Shown: positions 33,788-43,670 of the stretch, piece by piece
Numbering within the stretch: the first letter of the stretch is position 1
Layout: each line of letters begins with the position of its first letter
Assembly (NCBI RefSeq): GCF_900156695.1
Contig: NZ_FTOM01000002.1
Location: forward strand, 1-64,000
Reading direction: 5' to 3'
Source: Phaeovulum vinaykumarii
Lineage (GTDB): Bacteria; Pseudomonadota; Alphaproteobacteria; Rhodobacterales; Rhodobacteraceae
Length of the DNA stretch: 64,000 nucleotides
Position numbers and translations under genes: made by a program
The notes under the pieces: generated by a model
The model's input: only the letters and a program-made list of their open reading frames with translations
Told to the model about the DNA's origin: nothing
The model's database searches: none

Positions 33788-35949
33788 CTGTCCTCCGGCA
33801 GAAGATCATCCAGCGCCGCGATCAGCGGGGCCAGTTCGGTTTCATAGCGCCGCCAGCCGCCCTTTGATCGGGTGTTGATCGGCTGGCGCGCCTGATAGAC
33901 GGAAAGCGTCCGCACCTCGCGGGTGTTTTCGTGGAATTTCAGGCAGGCGTCCTCCCACTCGAGGTTGCACGCCGCGATCAGCGCGCGGGCCTGCGGTTCG
34001 GGGTCAGCGACCAGATCCTCGTAGTGAACCTCGTGGACGAAATCGCCCAGCTCTTCCTTCCAGAAGGCAACCATGCGCAGGAAGCCGCGATAGTAATGCG
34101 CCAGATTCTCGAGGTTGTAGGCATAGAGATGCGTGCCCTCGGCAAAGCGGTTCTTGTAGATCGACAGCAGGTTGTCGCGCGGGTCGCGCCGCACCACGAC
34201 CACACGGGCATTGGGCAGCGTGCGCCGGATCGCGCCCAGATACATGTAGGTCATGATCGACTTGTCGCTGACCCGCTCTGCGCCGGGAAACCGCGCCAGC
34301 ATTTCGTCGCGGTAGGCGTGGCCAAGGCGCAGGATCTCGCCCTCGGGGATGTCGCGGAAGCCGCGGATGCCGCCGTGGCCGTCGTCCATCAGCCCCTCGC
34401 CCTGGCGCACGAAGGCCGCGGCCTCGCCGGCGCCGGTCACGGTGGAATGGCTGGCGATGATCTGCTCGATCAGCGTGGTGCCCGAACGCGGCATCCCGGT
34501 CACGAAGATCGGGGCAAAGTCGCTGGCGCCGTCCAGGGGGGTGAAATCGGCGCCGCGGAAGCTTGCGATCAGCGCGTCAAGCTTGGCGTCGCGGGCCTCG
34601 GGGCTGTAGGGGTGAAGCCGGTTGATCGCGTCGTTTGCGGGCCGCAGATAGGTGAACACGCGGTCATGCGCGCCGATGTCCTCCATCGCCTTGGCCAGGG
34701 CAAAGCCCATCTCGGCGCGCGCGCCTTCGGGCAGGTCGGGGCGGTCATGAGCCGCCTGCATCTGCGCCAGAAGCGGGTCGTCGGCGGTGAACTTGTGCCC
34801 GATGGCCAGCGTCAGCCAGACCTCGCCCTGCGTCGGATCAAGCGTCAGCGCGTCGAGAAACATCTTCTCGGCGGTGGCGAATTCACCCTTGGTCTGGAGG
34901 ATCAGCGCCTTTTCCGACAGCGCCGACGCGTGATCGGGCTTGAGCGCCAGCAGCCGGTCATAGGTGCTCAGCGCCTCGTCGGCGCGCCCCAGCCTGCGCA
35001 GCACATGGCCCAGATACCCCAGCCCGGAAAGCGAGCGCGGATTGGCCGCGACCGCCGCGCGCGCCAGCCGTTCGGCCAGGTCGAGATCGGGCGCGGGCGT
35101 GCGCATCAGCGTCGAGACGGCGATTTCCTGCGCGGCGCAATCCTTCGGCGCCAGCCGCGCCGCCTTGAGCGCCAGCGGCAGCGCCGAGGCCGCAAGCCCG
35201 TGATCGCGCAGGGCCTGCGCCAGAGCGACCAGCGCCGGCACCAGGTTGGGGCGGTGTGACACCGCCTGCGCCAGCGGTTGCAGCGCCGCCTTGGGCTGAC
35301 CCGCCTTCAGCGCGATCCGGCCCAGCTGCACCAGCGCCTCGGCCCAACCGGGATCAAGGGCCACCGCCTTGGCCAGCGCCTGCATCGCGGCCCGGCTTTG
35401 GCCCGCGCGCGCCAGCGCCGTGCCGCGCAGCTGCGCAAACAGCGCCACGCGCGGATGGCTGCGCTCGGCGTCCTCGGCGGCGCGCGCGGCCCCCATCCAG
35501 TTGCCGCGCGCCATCAGCCCGTTGATGCGCACCGCATCCTTGGCGGCGGTGGCGCTGAGCGTGGGCGCGGGATGCGGCCGGTCGGGCGCGAACCGCGCGC
35601 TGATCGTGCGGCGCAGCGCGGCGTCGACGGGCGCGCGCGCGATCGCGTCCAGAAGCGGGGCCTCGGGCGCGCCGGACAGGGCCACGGCCTCGGCGCGGCC
35701 CATCCAGATCGACGCCTCGGCCGGGCGCAGTTCACAGGCGCGTTCCAGATGCGGCAGCGCGCGCGCCGGCGCCAGCGTGCCCATGTAAAGCTCGGCCAGC
35801 CCCAGATGCGCGGGCAGATAGGCCGCATCCAGCGCCAGCGCGGCTTCATAGGCGGCGCGGGCCTCGGCCGGGCGATGGGCGGCGACATGGGCGCGGGCCT
35901 CGCGGACAAGATCGGCGGGACTTGCGCCCGTTGCGGGGGAAGATGACAT
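33784..35949 (-). CDS. TPR-repeat sulfotransferase
   Basis: The 721-residue protein has many TPR units over residues 1-440 (for example Ala-Leu-Ala-Leu-Asp-Ala-Ala-Tyr-Leu-Pro-Ala-His-Leu-Gly-Leu) and a C-terminal sulfotransferase domain. The 5'-PAPS loop is Val-Thr-Gly-Met-Pro-Arg-Ser-Gly-Thr-Thr-Leu and the 3'-phosphate site is Val-Val-Arg-Arg-Asp-Pro-Arg-Asp-Asn. The acceptor is unknown; surface glycans or proteins are usual guesses. It is co-translated with yggS. Confidence 0.85.
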   Translation of the reverse strand: MSSSPATGASPADLVREARAHVAAHRPAEARAAYEAALALDAAYLPAHLGLAELYMGTLAPARALPHLERACELRPAEASIWMGRAEAVALSGAPEAPLLDAIARAPVDAALRRTISARFAPDRPHPAPTLSATAAKDAVRINGLMARGNWMGAARAAEDAERSHPRVALFAQLRGTALARAGQSRAAMQALAKAVALDPGWAEALVQLGRIALKAGQPKAALQPLAQAVSHRPNLVPALVALAQALRDHGLAASALPLALKAARLAPKDCAAQEIAVSTLMRTPAPDLDLAERLARAAVAANPRSLSGLGYLGHVLRRLGRADEALSTYDRLLALKPDHASALSEKALILQTKGEFATAEKMFLDALTLDPTQGEVWLTLAIGHKFTADDPLLAQMQAAHDRPDLPEGARAEMGFALAKAMEDIGAHDRVFTYLRPANDAINRLHPYSPEARDAKLDALIASFRGADFTPLDGASDFAPIFVTGMPRSGTTLIEQIIASHSTVTGAGEAAAFVRQGEGLMDDGHGGIRGFRDIPEGEILRLGHAYRDEMLARFPGAERVSDKSIMTYMYLGAIRRTLPNARVVVVRRDPRDNLLSIYKNRFAEGTHLYAYNLENLAHYYRGFLRMVAFWKEELGDFVHEVHYEDLVADPEPQARALIAACNLEWEDACLKFHENTREVRTLSVYQARQPINTRSKGGWRRYETELAPLIAALDDLLPEDR

Positions 35950-36109
35950 GCCGGTTCCGATGCTGAGAGGCGGGGGATCACGCCCCCCGAATGCGTCTGG
36001 ACCGGACCCTAGTCAGAGCCCGCGGCGATGTCGAGAGAGGGGGGGGCGTCGAGAGCGCGGGGCGCGCGCGGGAGAAGCGGCCGGTATCGCGGCCCGCGCG
36101 CGTGGCATG

Positions 36110-36152
36110 CCCGGAAAGCGCTTGGCCCGGAAAGCGCTTGGCCCGGAAAGCG
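36110..36152. repeat. 16-bp tandem repeat, 2.7 copies
   Basis: CCCGGAAAGCGCTTGG is repeated at 36110-36125 and 36126-36141, with a partial third copy to 36152. It lies between the porin terminator and the TPR gene promoter area. Each unit contains the palindrome AAGCGCTT. Confidence 0.75.
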
Positions 36153-36162
36153 GAGAGGGCCC

Positions 36163-36195
36163 AAAAGAAAAGAGCGGGTCCGAAGACCCGCTCTT
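36163..36195 (-). terminator. Porin gene terminator
   Basis: On the - strand AAGAGCGGGTC (36195-36185) pairs perfectly with GACCCGCTCTT (36180-36170) around TTCG, followed by TTCTTTT. It is a very stable terminator 24 bp after the porin stop. Confidence 0.9.
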
Positions 36196-36219
36196 CCCTG
36201 AAATCGGACGATCGTTCGA

Positions 36220-37242
36220 TCAGAACGACATCGCCACGCCGATCGAGTACGACTCGGTGTCGTTCGCGGCCGGGGCTTCGAAGTCGGTCGCGCCGTAGCC
36301 GGCTTGGACGACGGCACCGCCACCCAGATCGTAGTTCACGACCAGGCCATAGCCGGTCACGTCGGCGTTGACGGCGTCCACGTCGTATTTGCCGTAGTTG
36401 GCGGCAACGGTCCACGGGCCGGTGGTGTAGGCAACGCCCAGACCCATGTGGGTCGCGTCGGGGGTGTTGGTCAGAACACCGGTCACATCGCGCGCTTCGA
36501 AGTCATAGGACGAGTAGTTCAGACCGGCCAGGAAGCCATTGCCGAAGTCGGCCTTGACCGAGGCACCGATCACGTCGCCGTTGGTGCGCGAAACCAGGGT
36601 GTAGGGGCCGATCGCGGTGGCCGCACCTTGTTGGTAGCCGAGGCCGAAGTCCAGAGCGACGGTCGACATTTGGGTCGAGTATTTCAGACCGACGCCGATG
36701 CTGTCGTCGGCGTCAACGCCCGGAACCGACTGGCCTTGAGCGAATTGCTCATACGACAGGGCGAAGCCGAAGGCGCCCATGGCGTATTCGTAGCGCAGGA
36801 CCTGGTCGTCGTTCTGACCGTCGAACGCGGCGTTGCCGTTGAAGCCACCGTGGGTGGTTTCGTCGTCAGCGATCGAGCCACCGGCCAGGTTGACTTCGGT
36901 CATGGCCCAGTCGAACGCACCGTCGGTGTCGCCCATGGTCAGTTTGCCGAAGGCGCCGCCGATGAACACGGTTTCGTTGTCGCCGGCGATGTCGTTGCGG
37001 GTGCGGACGTTGCCGTCACCTTGCAGCGAGAAGGTGAAGCCGAACTCGAGGCCCGCATCGGTGGTGCCGGTGCCTTTGATGTCGATGCTGTAGTCCTGGT
37101 GGAACGACAGGTCGTCGGTGCCGACGCCGTAGAAGTCGCCGCCCTGGAAGCCCATTTCAGCCGAGCCGCCGATCGTCATTTCGGCCGAGGCAACGCCCGC
37201 GGTCATCACCAGCGCGGTCGAAGCAAGGAGAAGCTTTTTCAT
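36220..37242 (-). CDS. Outer-membrane porin (Rhodobacter type)
   Basis: The 340-residue protein has a signal peptide (Met-Lys-Lys-Leu-Leu-Leu-Ala...Ala-Ser-Ala), alternating beta strands rich in Gly, Asp, Tyr and Phe, and the terminal Phe required for outer-membrane assembly (Gly-Val-Ala-Met-Ser-Phe). It forms a trimeric 16-strand diffusion pore like the Rhodobacter porin. Codon use is strongly biased and GAGGG precedes ATG 37242, so expression should be high. The leader RNA can form a 10-bp hairpin and the gene ends in a strong terminator, so it is a single-gene unit. Confidence 0.92.
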   Translation of the reverse strand: MKKLLLASTALVMTAGVASAEMTIGGSAEMGFQGGDFYGVGTDDLSFHQDYSIDIKGTGTTDAGLEFGFTFSLQGDGNVRTRNDIAGDNETVFIGGAFGKLTMGDTDGAFDWAMTEVNLAGGSIADDETTHGGFNGNAAFDGQNDDQVLRYEYAMGAFGFALSYEQFAQGQSVPGVDADDSIGVGLKYSTQMSTVALDFGLGYQQGAATAIGPYTLVSRTNGDVIGASVKADFGNGFLAGLNYSSYDFEARDVTGVLTNTPDATHMGLGVAYTTGPWTVAANYGKYDVDAVNADVTGYGLVVNYDLGGGAVVQAGYGATDFEAPAANDTESYSIGVAMSF

Positions 37243-37702
37243 GATTTCCCTCGTTGTCTCTAAGGAATAGCCCAACTCGGGCAAGTCCGAACTGGGTATG
37301 AGCTTCATTTCACTCTTCCCGCCCCACATTGCAACCGCGCCGGAACGGCCCCGGACAAGAACGCCTGCCGTGGTGCAGTCTTGCCACAGTCCATGCCGCC
37401 GCTGCCGCCACGAGGCGCCGGGATCGGAAGGGGAGAGGCGCGGCGCGGGCACCGAGGGCGCGCCCGCAGGGCCATGGAATCGCCGTCTCGGGGCCCATTT
37501 CACCAGAGAATGGTTAATTCCCCCTTGAGGGCGCCGCCCGACGCGCCCGCGCGCGGATCGGGGCACGGGGGGAACGGGGGAAACACTTGTCGGCAAAGGG
37601 TGCATGGGCTAGGACACGACAGGATGCCGTCTGCGATGGTCCTTCGCGCGATGAAGGGGGATGGCGGCAGCGGGCAATGGCGACAGCGGGCGAGGCTTGG
37701 AT
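37243..37702. other. Divergent intergenic region, porin to DUF3576 gene
   Basis: No gene is supported in this stretch of about 460 bp. It holds the porin leader and promoter area (to about 37400) and a GC-rich part leading to the DUF3576 lipoprotein start. No -35/-10 pair stands out clearly. Confidence 0.5.
37271..37296 (-). promoter_or_regulatory. Hairpin in the porin mRNA leader
   Basis: In the - strand RNA CCCAGUUCGG (from 37296) and CCGAGUUGGG (to 37271) pair over all ten positions, with two G-U pairs, around ACUUGC. It lies 29 bp before the porin start. It could affect mRNA stability or be a target of a regulator or small RNA. Confidence 0.4.
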
Positions 37703-38230
37703 ATGATGTCGAGCGGATTGCGGGCAGGCTTGGTTCTGGGTCTGGCACTGGCCCTTGCAGGCTGTGGCGCGGGCAGCGGTCTCAAGCGCATGTTCTCGGT
37801 CTCGCAGCCCGGCGGCGGCACCGGCGAGGATGCCGTCATGGCCAACCCCGATTACGTGCCGCAGAAGGTGGGGCAGGAACGCCGCTCGACCGTCTGGGAT
37901 CTGTTCTCGAATTCCGACGACCCCAATATCACCGTCGAGGTGAACAAGTATCTCTGGCAAGCCTCGCTCGAGGTGCTGGACTTCCTGCCGATCCAGACGG
38001 TCGATCCGTTCTCGGGGGTGATCGTCACGGGCTATGGCACCCCGCCGGGCGGCGGGCGCGCCTATCGCGCCATCGTGCAGGTCAAGGACCCGTCGCTGGA
38101 TGCGCGCGCGCTCAAGGTCGCGCTTGAACGGCGCGGCGGCGGGGCGGTCCCGCCCGAGACCGTGCGCGCCGTGGAAGACGCCATCCTGACCCGCGCGCGC
38201 CAGCTGCGCATCCGCGACGGCAAGCTCTGA
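37703..38230 (+). CDS. DUF3576 family lipoprotein
   Basis: The 175-residue protein has a lipoprotein signal ending Leu-Ala-Leu-Ala-Gly-Cys and the DUF3576 core (Asn-Lys-Tyr-Leu-Trp-Gln-Ala-Ser-Leu-Glu-Val-Leu-Asp-Phe, then Asp-Pro-Phe-Ser-Gly-Val-Ile). Its place just before leuS-lptE is typical of alphaproteobacteria and hints at an outer-membrane task, but the function is not known. ATG 37703 and ATG 37706 are adjacent start choices. Confidence 0.85.
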   Translation: MMSSGLRAGLVLGLALALAGCGAGSGLKRMFSVSQPGGGTGEDAVMANPDYVPQKVGQERRSTVWDLFSNSDDPNITVEVNKYLWQASLEVLDFLPIQTVDPFSGVIVTGYGTPPGGGRAYRAIVQVKDPSLDARALKVALERRGGGAVPPETVRAVEDAILTRARQLRIRDGKL

Positions 38231-38282
38231 CGCCAGCGGGCGGCCCACTTCCCCCGCGTCCTTCGGTTCCAGTCGCGCGCTC

Positions 38283-38311
38283 TGGACGCGCGGCCTGCGC
38301 GTTTCTATAAC
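38283..38311 (+). promoter_or_regulatory. leuS promoter candidate
   Basis: TGGACG (38283-38288) and TATAAC (38306-38311) are 17 bp apart, 37 bp before the leuS start. The -35 word resembles that of the rpsU promoter. Confidence 0.45.
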
Positions 38312-38347
38312 GCGCCAGATTTCAGCCGGAACACGAAGGGCCAAGGA

Positions 38348-40891
38348 ATGTCGCGCTACGACCCCAGCCAGATCGAACCCAAGTGGCGGACCGCATGGGA
38401 AGAGGCCCAGGTCTTCCAGGCGCGCCATGATCCCGCGCGGCCCAAATATTACGTGCTGGAGATGTTCCCCTATCCGTCGGGGCGCATCCACATGGGGCAT
38501 GTGCGCAACTACACCATGGGCGACGTGGTGGCGCGCTACAAGATGTCGTGTGGTTTCAGCGTCTTGCACCCGATGGGGTGGGATGCGTTCGGGATGCCGG
38601 CCGAAAACGCCGCGATGGAGCGGGGCGGCCATCCCAAGGACTGGACCTATGCCAACATCGCCGACATGCGCGACCAGCTCAAGCCGCTGGGCCTGTCGAT
38701 CGACTGGAGCCGCGAATTCGCCACCTGTGACCCGGAATATTACGGCCAGCAGCAGGCGATGTTCCTCGACATGCTGGACGCGGGGCTGATCTATCGCAAG
38801 TCCGCGCAGGTCAACTGGGACCCGGTGGACATGACGGTTCTGGCCAACGAACAGGTGATCGACGGGCGCGGCTGGCGCTCGGGGGCGCTGGTCGAGCGGC
38901 GTGAGCTGACGCAATGGTTCTTCCGCATCTCGGACTATTCCTCCGAGCTTCTGGAGGCGCTCGACGGGCTGAAGGACTGGCCCGAGAAGGTGCGCACCAT
39001 GCAGGCCAACTGGATTGGCCGCAGCCAGGGTCTGCAATTCGCCTTCACCACCGTGGGCGCGCCCGAGGAGTTCGACCGGATCGAGGTCTACACCACCCGC
39101 CCCGACACGCTTCTGGGCGCCAGCTTCTGCGCCATCTCGCCCGACCATCCGCTGGCCCGCCATCTTGAGCGCCACGACCCCAAGGTGGCCGAATTCGTGG
39201 CCGAATGCCGCCGCATCGGCACCAGCGAGGAAGCCCTGGAAAAGGCCGAGAAGAAGGGCCTCGACACCGGCATCCGTGTCCTGCATCCGCTTGATAATGC
39301 GTGGGAACTTCCGGTCTATATCGCCAATTTCATCCTGATGGATTACGGCACCGGCGCCATCTTCGGCTGCCCCGCGCACGACCAGCGCGACTTTGACTTT
39401 GCCACGAAATACGGCCTGCCGATCGAGGCGGTCTTCGAGGCGGCCGAGAACCCCGCGCCGCTGACCGAAGCCTTCGTGCCGATGAAATCCGAGCCCGTGC
39501 GCTATGTCCGCGGCTTTGCCGGCGAGGCCGTGCAGACCGGCGAGGCCGCCGTGGCCGCCGCCATCGCCTTCTGCGAGGAAAACGGCATCGGCCGCGGTGT
39601 CACCAATTACCGCCTGCGCGACTGGGGCCTGTCGCGGCAGCGCTACTGGGGCTGTCCGATCCCGGTCGTGCATTGCCCCGATTGCGGCGTGGTTCCCGAG
39701 AAGAAGGAGAACCTGCCGATCCGGCTGCCCGACGACGTGACCTTCGATCAGCCGGGCAACCCGCTTGACCGTCACCCGAGCTGGCGCGACTGCACCTGCC
39801 CGCGCTGCGGGGCCGCGGCCCGGCGCGAGACCGACACGATGGACACCTTTGTCGATTCGTCGTGGTATTACGCGCGCTTCACCGCGCCGCGCGCGACCAC
39901 GCCCACCGACCGCGCCGAGGCCGATTACTGGATGAACGTCGATCAATATATCGGCGGCATCGAACACGCGATCCTGCATTTGCTCTATTCGCGCTTCTTC
40001 GCGCGGGCGATGGTGAAGACCGGGCATCTGCCCGCGAAGGCGGCCGAGCCCTTTGACGCGCTCTTCACGCAAGGCATGGTCACGCACGAGATCTACATGA
40101 CCCGCGACGCCGCGGGCCGGCCGGTCTATCACCTGCCCGAGGATGTGACCGACGGCAAGCTGGCCGATGGCACCCCGGTCGAGGTGATCCCCTCGGCCAA
40201 GATGTCGAAATCCAAGAAGAACGTGGTCGATCCGGTCAACATCATCCGCGATTTCGGCGCCGATACCGCGCGCTGGTTCATGCTGTCGGACAGCCCGCCC
40301 GAACGCGACGTGGAATGGACCGCCTCGGGTGCCGAAGCCGCCTCGAAGTTCCTGGCGCGCGTCTGGCGTCTGGCCCACGAGACCGCCGAAGGCGCGGGGG
40401 GCGCCGGCGGGCCGGCCGATGCCGCGCTCGAGAAGGCGATCCACAAGGGCATCGACGAGATCACCCGCGCCATCGACGGCTTTGCCTTCAACAAGGCCGT
40501 GGCCAAGGTCTATGAGCTGACCAACACCTTCGCGCGCTCCGACGCCTCGAACGCGGCCCGCCGCGCGGCGATGCGGATCATGGCGCAGCTGATGGCGCCG
40601 ATGGTGCCGCACCTGGCCGAGGATATCTGGACGATGCTGGGCGGCGAAGGTCTGGTGGTCAACGCGCCCTGGCCCAAGGCCGACCCCGCGCTTCTGGTCG
40701 AGGACGAAGTGACCCTTCCGATCCAGATCAACGGAAAGAAACGCGGCGAGATTTCGGTGCCGCGCGACATGGACAAGGCGGGTGTCGAAGCCGCCGTCCT
40801 GGCCGATCCGGCGGTGCAGAAGGTGCTGAACGGCGCCGCGCCGAAGAAGCTGATCGTGGTGCCGGGGCGAATCGTCAATGTGGTGGTCTAG
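38348..40891 (+). CDS. leuS: Leucyl-tRNA synthetase
   Basis: The 847-residue class I synthetase has the HIGH-type motif [10 protein letters not shown] (about residues 42-51), an inserted editing domain with Thr-Thr-Arg-Pro-Asp-Thr-Leu, a zinc-type Cys-Pro-Asp-Cys...Cys-Pro-Arg-Cys insertion, and Lys-Met-Ser-Lys-Ser at about 618. It charges tRNA-Leu. The 3' end overlaps lptE by 14 bp, making a leuS-lptE-holA operon as in many Proteobacteria. Confidence 0.95.
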   Translation: MSRYDPSQIEPKWRTAWEEAQVFQARHDPARPKYYVLEMFPYPSGRIHMGHVRNYTMGDVVARYKMSCGFSVLHPMGWDAFGMPAENAAMERGGHPKDWTYANIADMRDQLKPLGLSIDWSREFATCDPEYYGQQQAMFLDMLDAGLIYRKSAQVNWDPVDMTVLANEQVIDGRGWRSGALVERRELTQWFFRISDYSSELLEALDGLKDWPEKVRTMQANWIGRSQGLQFAFTTVGAPEEFDRIEVYTTRPDTLLGASFCAISPDHPLARHLERHDPKVAEFVAECRRIGTSEEALEKAEKKGLDTGIRVLHPLDNAWELPVYIANFILMDYGTGAIFGCPAHDQRDFDFATKYGLPIEAVFEAAENPAPLTEAFVPMKSEPVRYVRGFAGEAVQTGEAAVAAAIAFCEENGIGRGVTNYRLRDWGLSRQRYWGCPIPVVHCPDCGVVPEKKENLPIRLPDDVTFDQPGNPLDRHPSWRDCTCPRCGAAARRETDTMDTFVDSSWYYARFTAPRATTPTDRAEADYWMNVDQYIGGIEHAILHLLYSRFFARAMVKTGHLPAKAAEPFDALFTQGMVTHEIYMTRDAAGRPVYHLPEDVTDGKLADGTPVEVIPSAKMSKSKKNVVDPVNIIRDFGADTARWFMLSDSPPERDVEWTASGAEAASKFLARVWRLAHETAEGAGGAGGPADAALEKAIHKGIDEITRAIDGFAFNKAVAKVYELTNTFARSDASNAARRAAMRIMAQLMAPMVPHLAEDIWTMLGGEGLVVNAPWPKADPALLVEDEVTLPIQINGKKRGEISVPRDMDKAGVEAAVLADPAVQKVLNGAAPKKLIVVPGRIVNVVV

Positions 40892-41408
40892 GCGCGCGCT
40901 GATCGCGGCGGCCGGGGCGGCGGCTCTGGCCGGCTGCGGCTTTACCCCCGCCTATGGCCCGGCCGGCGGGGCGGGCGCGCTTCTGGGCGCGGTCGAGCCC
41001 CGCGCGCCCGAAACGCGCGACGAATTCGCCCTGTCCCGGCGTATCTCGGAACGGCTGGGGCCGGCGGCCACCCCGCGCTACCGGCTGGAATACGAGATCG
41101 AGACCGACGCCGAAGGCCAGGCGATCACCCCGGAAAACGCCATCACGCGCTATGCGCTGTCGGGGATCTCGCGCTATCGGCTGCATGACGCGGCCAGCGA
41201 TGCGGTGCTGCTGACGGGCGAGGTGCGCTCGTTCACCTCGTGGAAGGCGTCGGGGTCCACCGTGGCCACGCTGACCGCCGAGGAAGACGCGCATGAACGG
41301 CTGATGCGGATGCTGGCCGACCAGATCGTCACCCGCCTGATCGCCACCGCCGCCACGCTGCCGCGCGCCGCGGCTGTCGCGGATGCCGGGGCAGGGGCGG
41401 GGCGGTGA
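40878..41408 (+). CDS. lptE: LPS assembly lipoprotein LptE
   Basis: The 176-residue product has a lipoprotein signal ([13 protein letters not shown], a common LptE start) and a short alpha/beta domain ending in an Ala-rich helix. LptE plugs the LptD barrel and helps insert LPS. Position between leuS and holA supports the call. It starts inside the end of leuS. Confidence 0.85.
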   Translation: MWWSRRALIAAAGAAALAGCGFTPAYGPAGGAGALLGAVEPRAPETRDEFALSRRISERLGPAATPRYRLEYEIETDAEGQAITPENAITRYALSGISRYRLHDAASDAVLLTGEVRSFTSWKASGSTVATLTAEEDAHERLMRMLADQIVTRLIATAATLPRAAAVADAGAGAGR

Positions 41409-42427
41409 AACTTTCCGGCCCGGCGGCGCGTCGCTATCTGGAGCGGCCCGACCCGGCCCATGCCGGGCTGTTGATTTACGGACAGGACGCGATGCGCGTG
41501 GCGCTCAAGCGCCAGCAGGCCGTGGCCGCCATCGTCGGCCCCGATGCCGAGGCCGAGATGCGCCTGACCCGCCTGCCCGGCGCCGATCTGCGCCGCGATC
41601 CGGCCGCGGTGCAGGATGCGATGCGCGCGCAGGGCTTCTTTCCCGGCCCGCGCGTCGTCCTGATCGAGGAGGCCACCGACGCGGGCGCGCCCGCCCTGAC
41701 CGCGGCCCTGGCCGACTGGCGCCCCGGCGATGCGGCGCTTGTGGTGACGGGCGGTGCGCTCAATGCGCGCTCGAAGCTGCGCAAGCTTTTCGAAACCGAC
41801 CGCCGCGCCGTGGCCGTGGCCATCTATGACGATCCGCCCAGCCGCGACGAGATCGCCGCCGAACTGGCCCGCGCGGGGCTGGCGCAGGTGCCGCCCGACG
41901 CGATGCGCGACCTCGAGGCGCTGGCGCGGGCGCTCGATCCCGGCGATTTCCGTCAGACGCTGGAGAAGATCGCGCTTTACAAATACGGGGATTCGGCACC
42001 GCTGAGCCCGGCCGATATCGCCGAATGCGCCCCGGTCACGATGGACGCGGGGCTTGATGATCTGATCGCCTGTGCCGCCGACGGGCGCCTGCCGGAATTG
42101 TGCACCCTGATGCGCCGGATCGAGGGGCAGGGCATCGCCCCCGTCTCGATCGCCATTGCCGCGCTGCGCCATTTCCGGGCGCTGCATGCGGCGGCCTCGG
42201 CGCCGGGCGGGCCGGCCGAGGGGATCGGGCGGCTGCGCCCGCCGGTGATGGGGCCGCGGCGCGACCGCATGCTGCGCCAGGCCGAGGCCTGGGGGGCGGT
42301 GCGCCTTGAAGCGGCGCTGGCCGTTCTGGTCGAGGCCGATCTGTCGCTGCGCTCGTCCTCGCGCGCGCCGGCGATGGCGGCGATCGAACGCGCGCTGATG
42401 CGGCTGGCCTCGATGGGGCGGCGCTGA
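41405..42427 (+). CDS. holA: DNA polymerase III delta subunit
   Basis: The 340-residue protein has the delta layout: an AAA+-like N-terminal domain without a working P-loop (Leu-Leu-Ile-Tyr-Gly-Gln-Asp-Ala-Met-Arg), the segment Leu-Glu-Ala-Leu-Ala-Arg-Ala-Leu-Asp-Pro and a helical collar domain (Leu-Arg-His-Phe-Arg-Ala-Leu-His). Delta opens the beta clamp during loading. GTG 41405 overlaps the lptE stop by GTGA. Confidence 0.88.
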   Translation: MKLSGPAARRYLERPDPAHAGLLIYGQDAMRVALKRQQAVAAIVGPDAEAEMRLTRLPGADLRRDPAAVQDAMRAQGFFPGPRVVLIEEATDAGAPALTAALADWRPGDAALVVTGGALNARSKLRKLFETDRRAVAVAIYDDPPSRDEIAAELARAGLAQVPPDAMRDLEALARALDPGDFRQTLEKIALYKYGDSAPLSPADIAECAPVTMDAGLDDLIACAADGRLPELCTLMRRIEGQGIAPVSIAIAALRHFRALHAAASAPGGPAEGIGRLRPPVMGPRRDRMLRQAEAWGAVRLEAALAVLVEADLSLRSSSRAPAMAAIERALMRLASMGRR

Positions 42428-42491
42428 CGCCCCCCTTGCGGGCCGCGCGGCCCCGTGTCAGATCGGCAGCAAGGGGCGGAGGGCGTTGGCG

Positions 42492-43670
42492 ATGGCGGAT
42501 GTTCTTGTGATCGGGGCGGGGCCGGCGGGCCTGATGGCGGCCGAGGTCGCCGCGCGGGCCGGGGCGCGGGTCAGCGTGCTCGAGGCGCGCCCGAGCCCCG
42601 CGCGCAAGCTGCTGATGGCGGGGCGCTCGGGGCTGAACCTGACCCGCGACGAGGCCCCCGAGGCCTTTGCCGGACGCTATTCCGCGCCCTGGATCGGCGC
42701 GATGACCGCGGCATTCGGCCCGCCCGAGGTCCGCGCCTGGGCCGAATCGCTGGGGATTGCGCTGTTTGCGGGCTCGACCGGGCGCGTCTTTCCTGTCGAG
42801 ATGAAGGCCTCGCCGCTTCTGCGGGCGTGGCTGGCGCGGCTAGGCGAAATGGGTGTGCGGGTGCAAAGCCGCTGGCGCTGGACCGGGTTCGACGGCCCCG
42901 CGCTGTGCTTCGACACGCCCGAGGGGCCCCGGTCCCTGACCCCCGGCGCCACCGTTCTGGCGCTGGGCGGGGCCAGCTGGCCGCGGCTGGGCTCGGATGC
43001 CGCCTGGGTGCCCTGGCTGGCCGCGCGCGGGGTCGAGATCGCGCCGTTTCGCCCCGCCAACATGGGGTTTCAGGTCGTCTGGTCAGACCACATGACGCCG
43101 TTCCTCGGCCAGCCGGTCAAGGGACTGGCCTTGCAGGCCGGGGCGCTGCGCTCGCGCGGCGAGATGGTGATCTCGGCCCGCGGGATCGAGGGCGGCGGCA
43201 TCTACGAGGTCTCGGCGGCGGTGCGTGACGGCGCCGCGCTGACGCTGGACCTGTGCCCCGACCGCAGCCTCCTCGAGGTGACGGGGCGGCTGGGTGCGCG
43301 CGGCAAGGCCAGCCTGACGACCCATCTGCGCAAGGCGCTGCGGCTTGATCCGGTCAAGATTGCGCTGGTGCAGGAATGGGGCCGGCCGCTGCCGCAGACG
43401 CCCGAGCGCCTGGCACGGCTGCTCAAGGCGCTGCCGGTGCGCCATGCCGGGCCGCGCCCGCTGGCCGAGGCGATTTCCTCGGCCGGGGGCATCACCCGCG
43501 CGGCCATGGGGCCGGATCTGGAACTGGCCGCGCTGCCCGGTGTCTTTGCCGCCGGCGAGATGCTGGACTGGGAGGCGCCCACGGGCGGCTATCTGCTGAC
43601 CGGCTGTCTGGCGACGGGGCGGATCGCGGGGCAGGCGGCGGCGCGCCATGTCGGGAAGGGGGGCGCCTGA
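42492..43670 (+). CDS. BaiN/HI0933-like flavoprotein (TIGR03862 type)
   Basis: The 392-residue FAD protein has Val-Ile-Gly-Ala-Gly-Pro-Ala-Gly-Leu-Met-Ala-Ala at the start, Arg-Lys-Leu-Leu-Met-Ala-Gly-Arg-Ser-Gly-Leu-Asn-Leu-Thr, and near the end Ala-Gly-Glu-Met-Leu-Asp-Trp-Glu-Ala-Pro-Thr-Gly-Gly-Tyr, all marks of the HI0933/BaiN family. The reaction is unknown. Its TGA overlaps the next ATG (TGATG). Confidence 0.88.
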   Translation: MADVLVIGAGPAGLMAAEVAARAGARVSVLEARPSPARKLLMAGRSGLNLTRDEAPEAFAGRYSAPWIGAMTAAFGPPEVRAWAESLGIALFAGSTGRVFPVEMKASPLLRAWLARLGEMGVRVQSRWRWTGFDGPALCFDTPEGPRSLTPGATVLALGGASWPRLGSDAAWVPWLAARGVEIAPFRPANMGFQVVWSDHMTPFLGQPVKGLALQAGALRSRGEMVISARGIEGGGIYEVSAAVRDGAALTLDLCPDRSLLEVTGRLGARGKASLTTHLRKALRLDPVKIALVQEWGRPLPQTPERLARLLKALPVRHAGPRPLAEAISSAGGITRAAMGPDLELAALPGVFAAGEMLDWEAPTGGYLLTGCLATGRIAGQAAARHVGKGGA

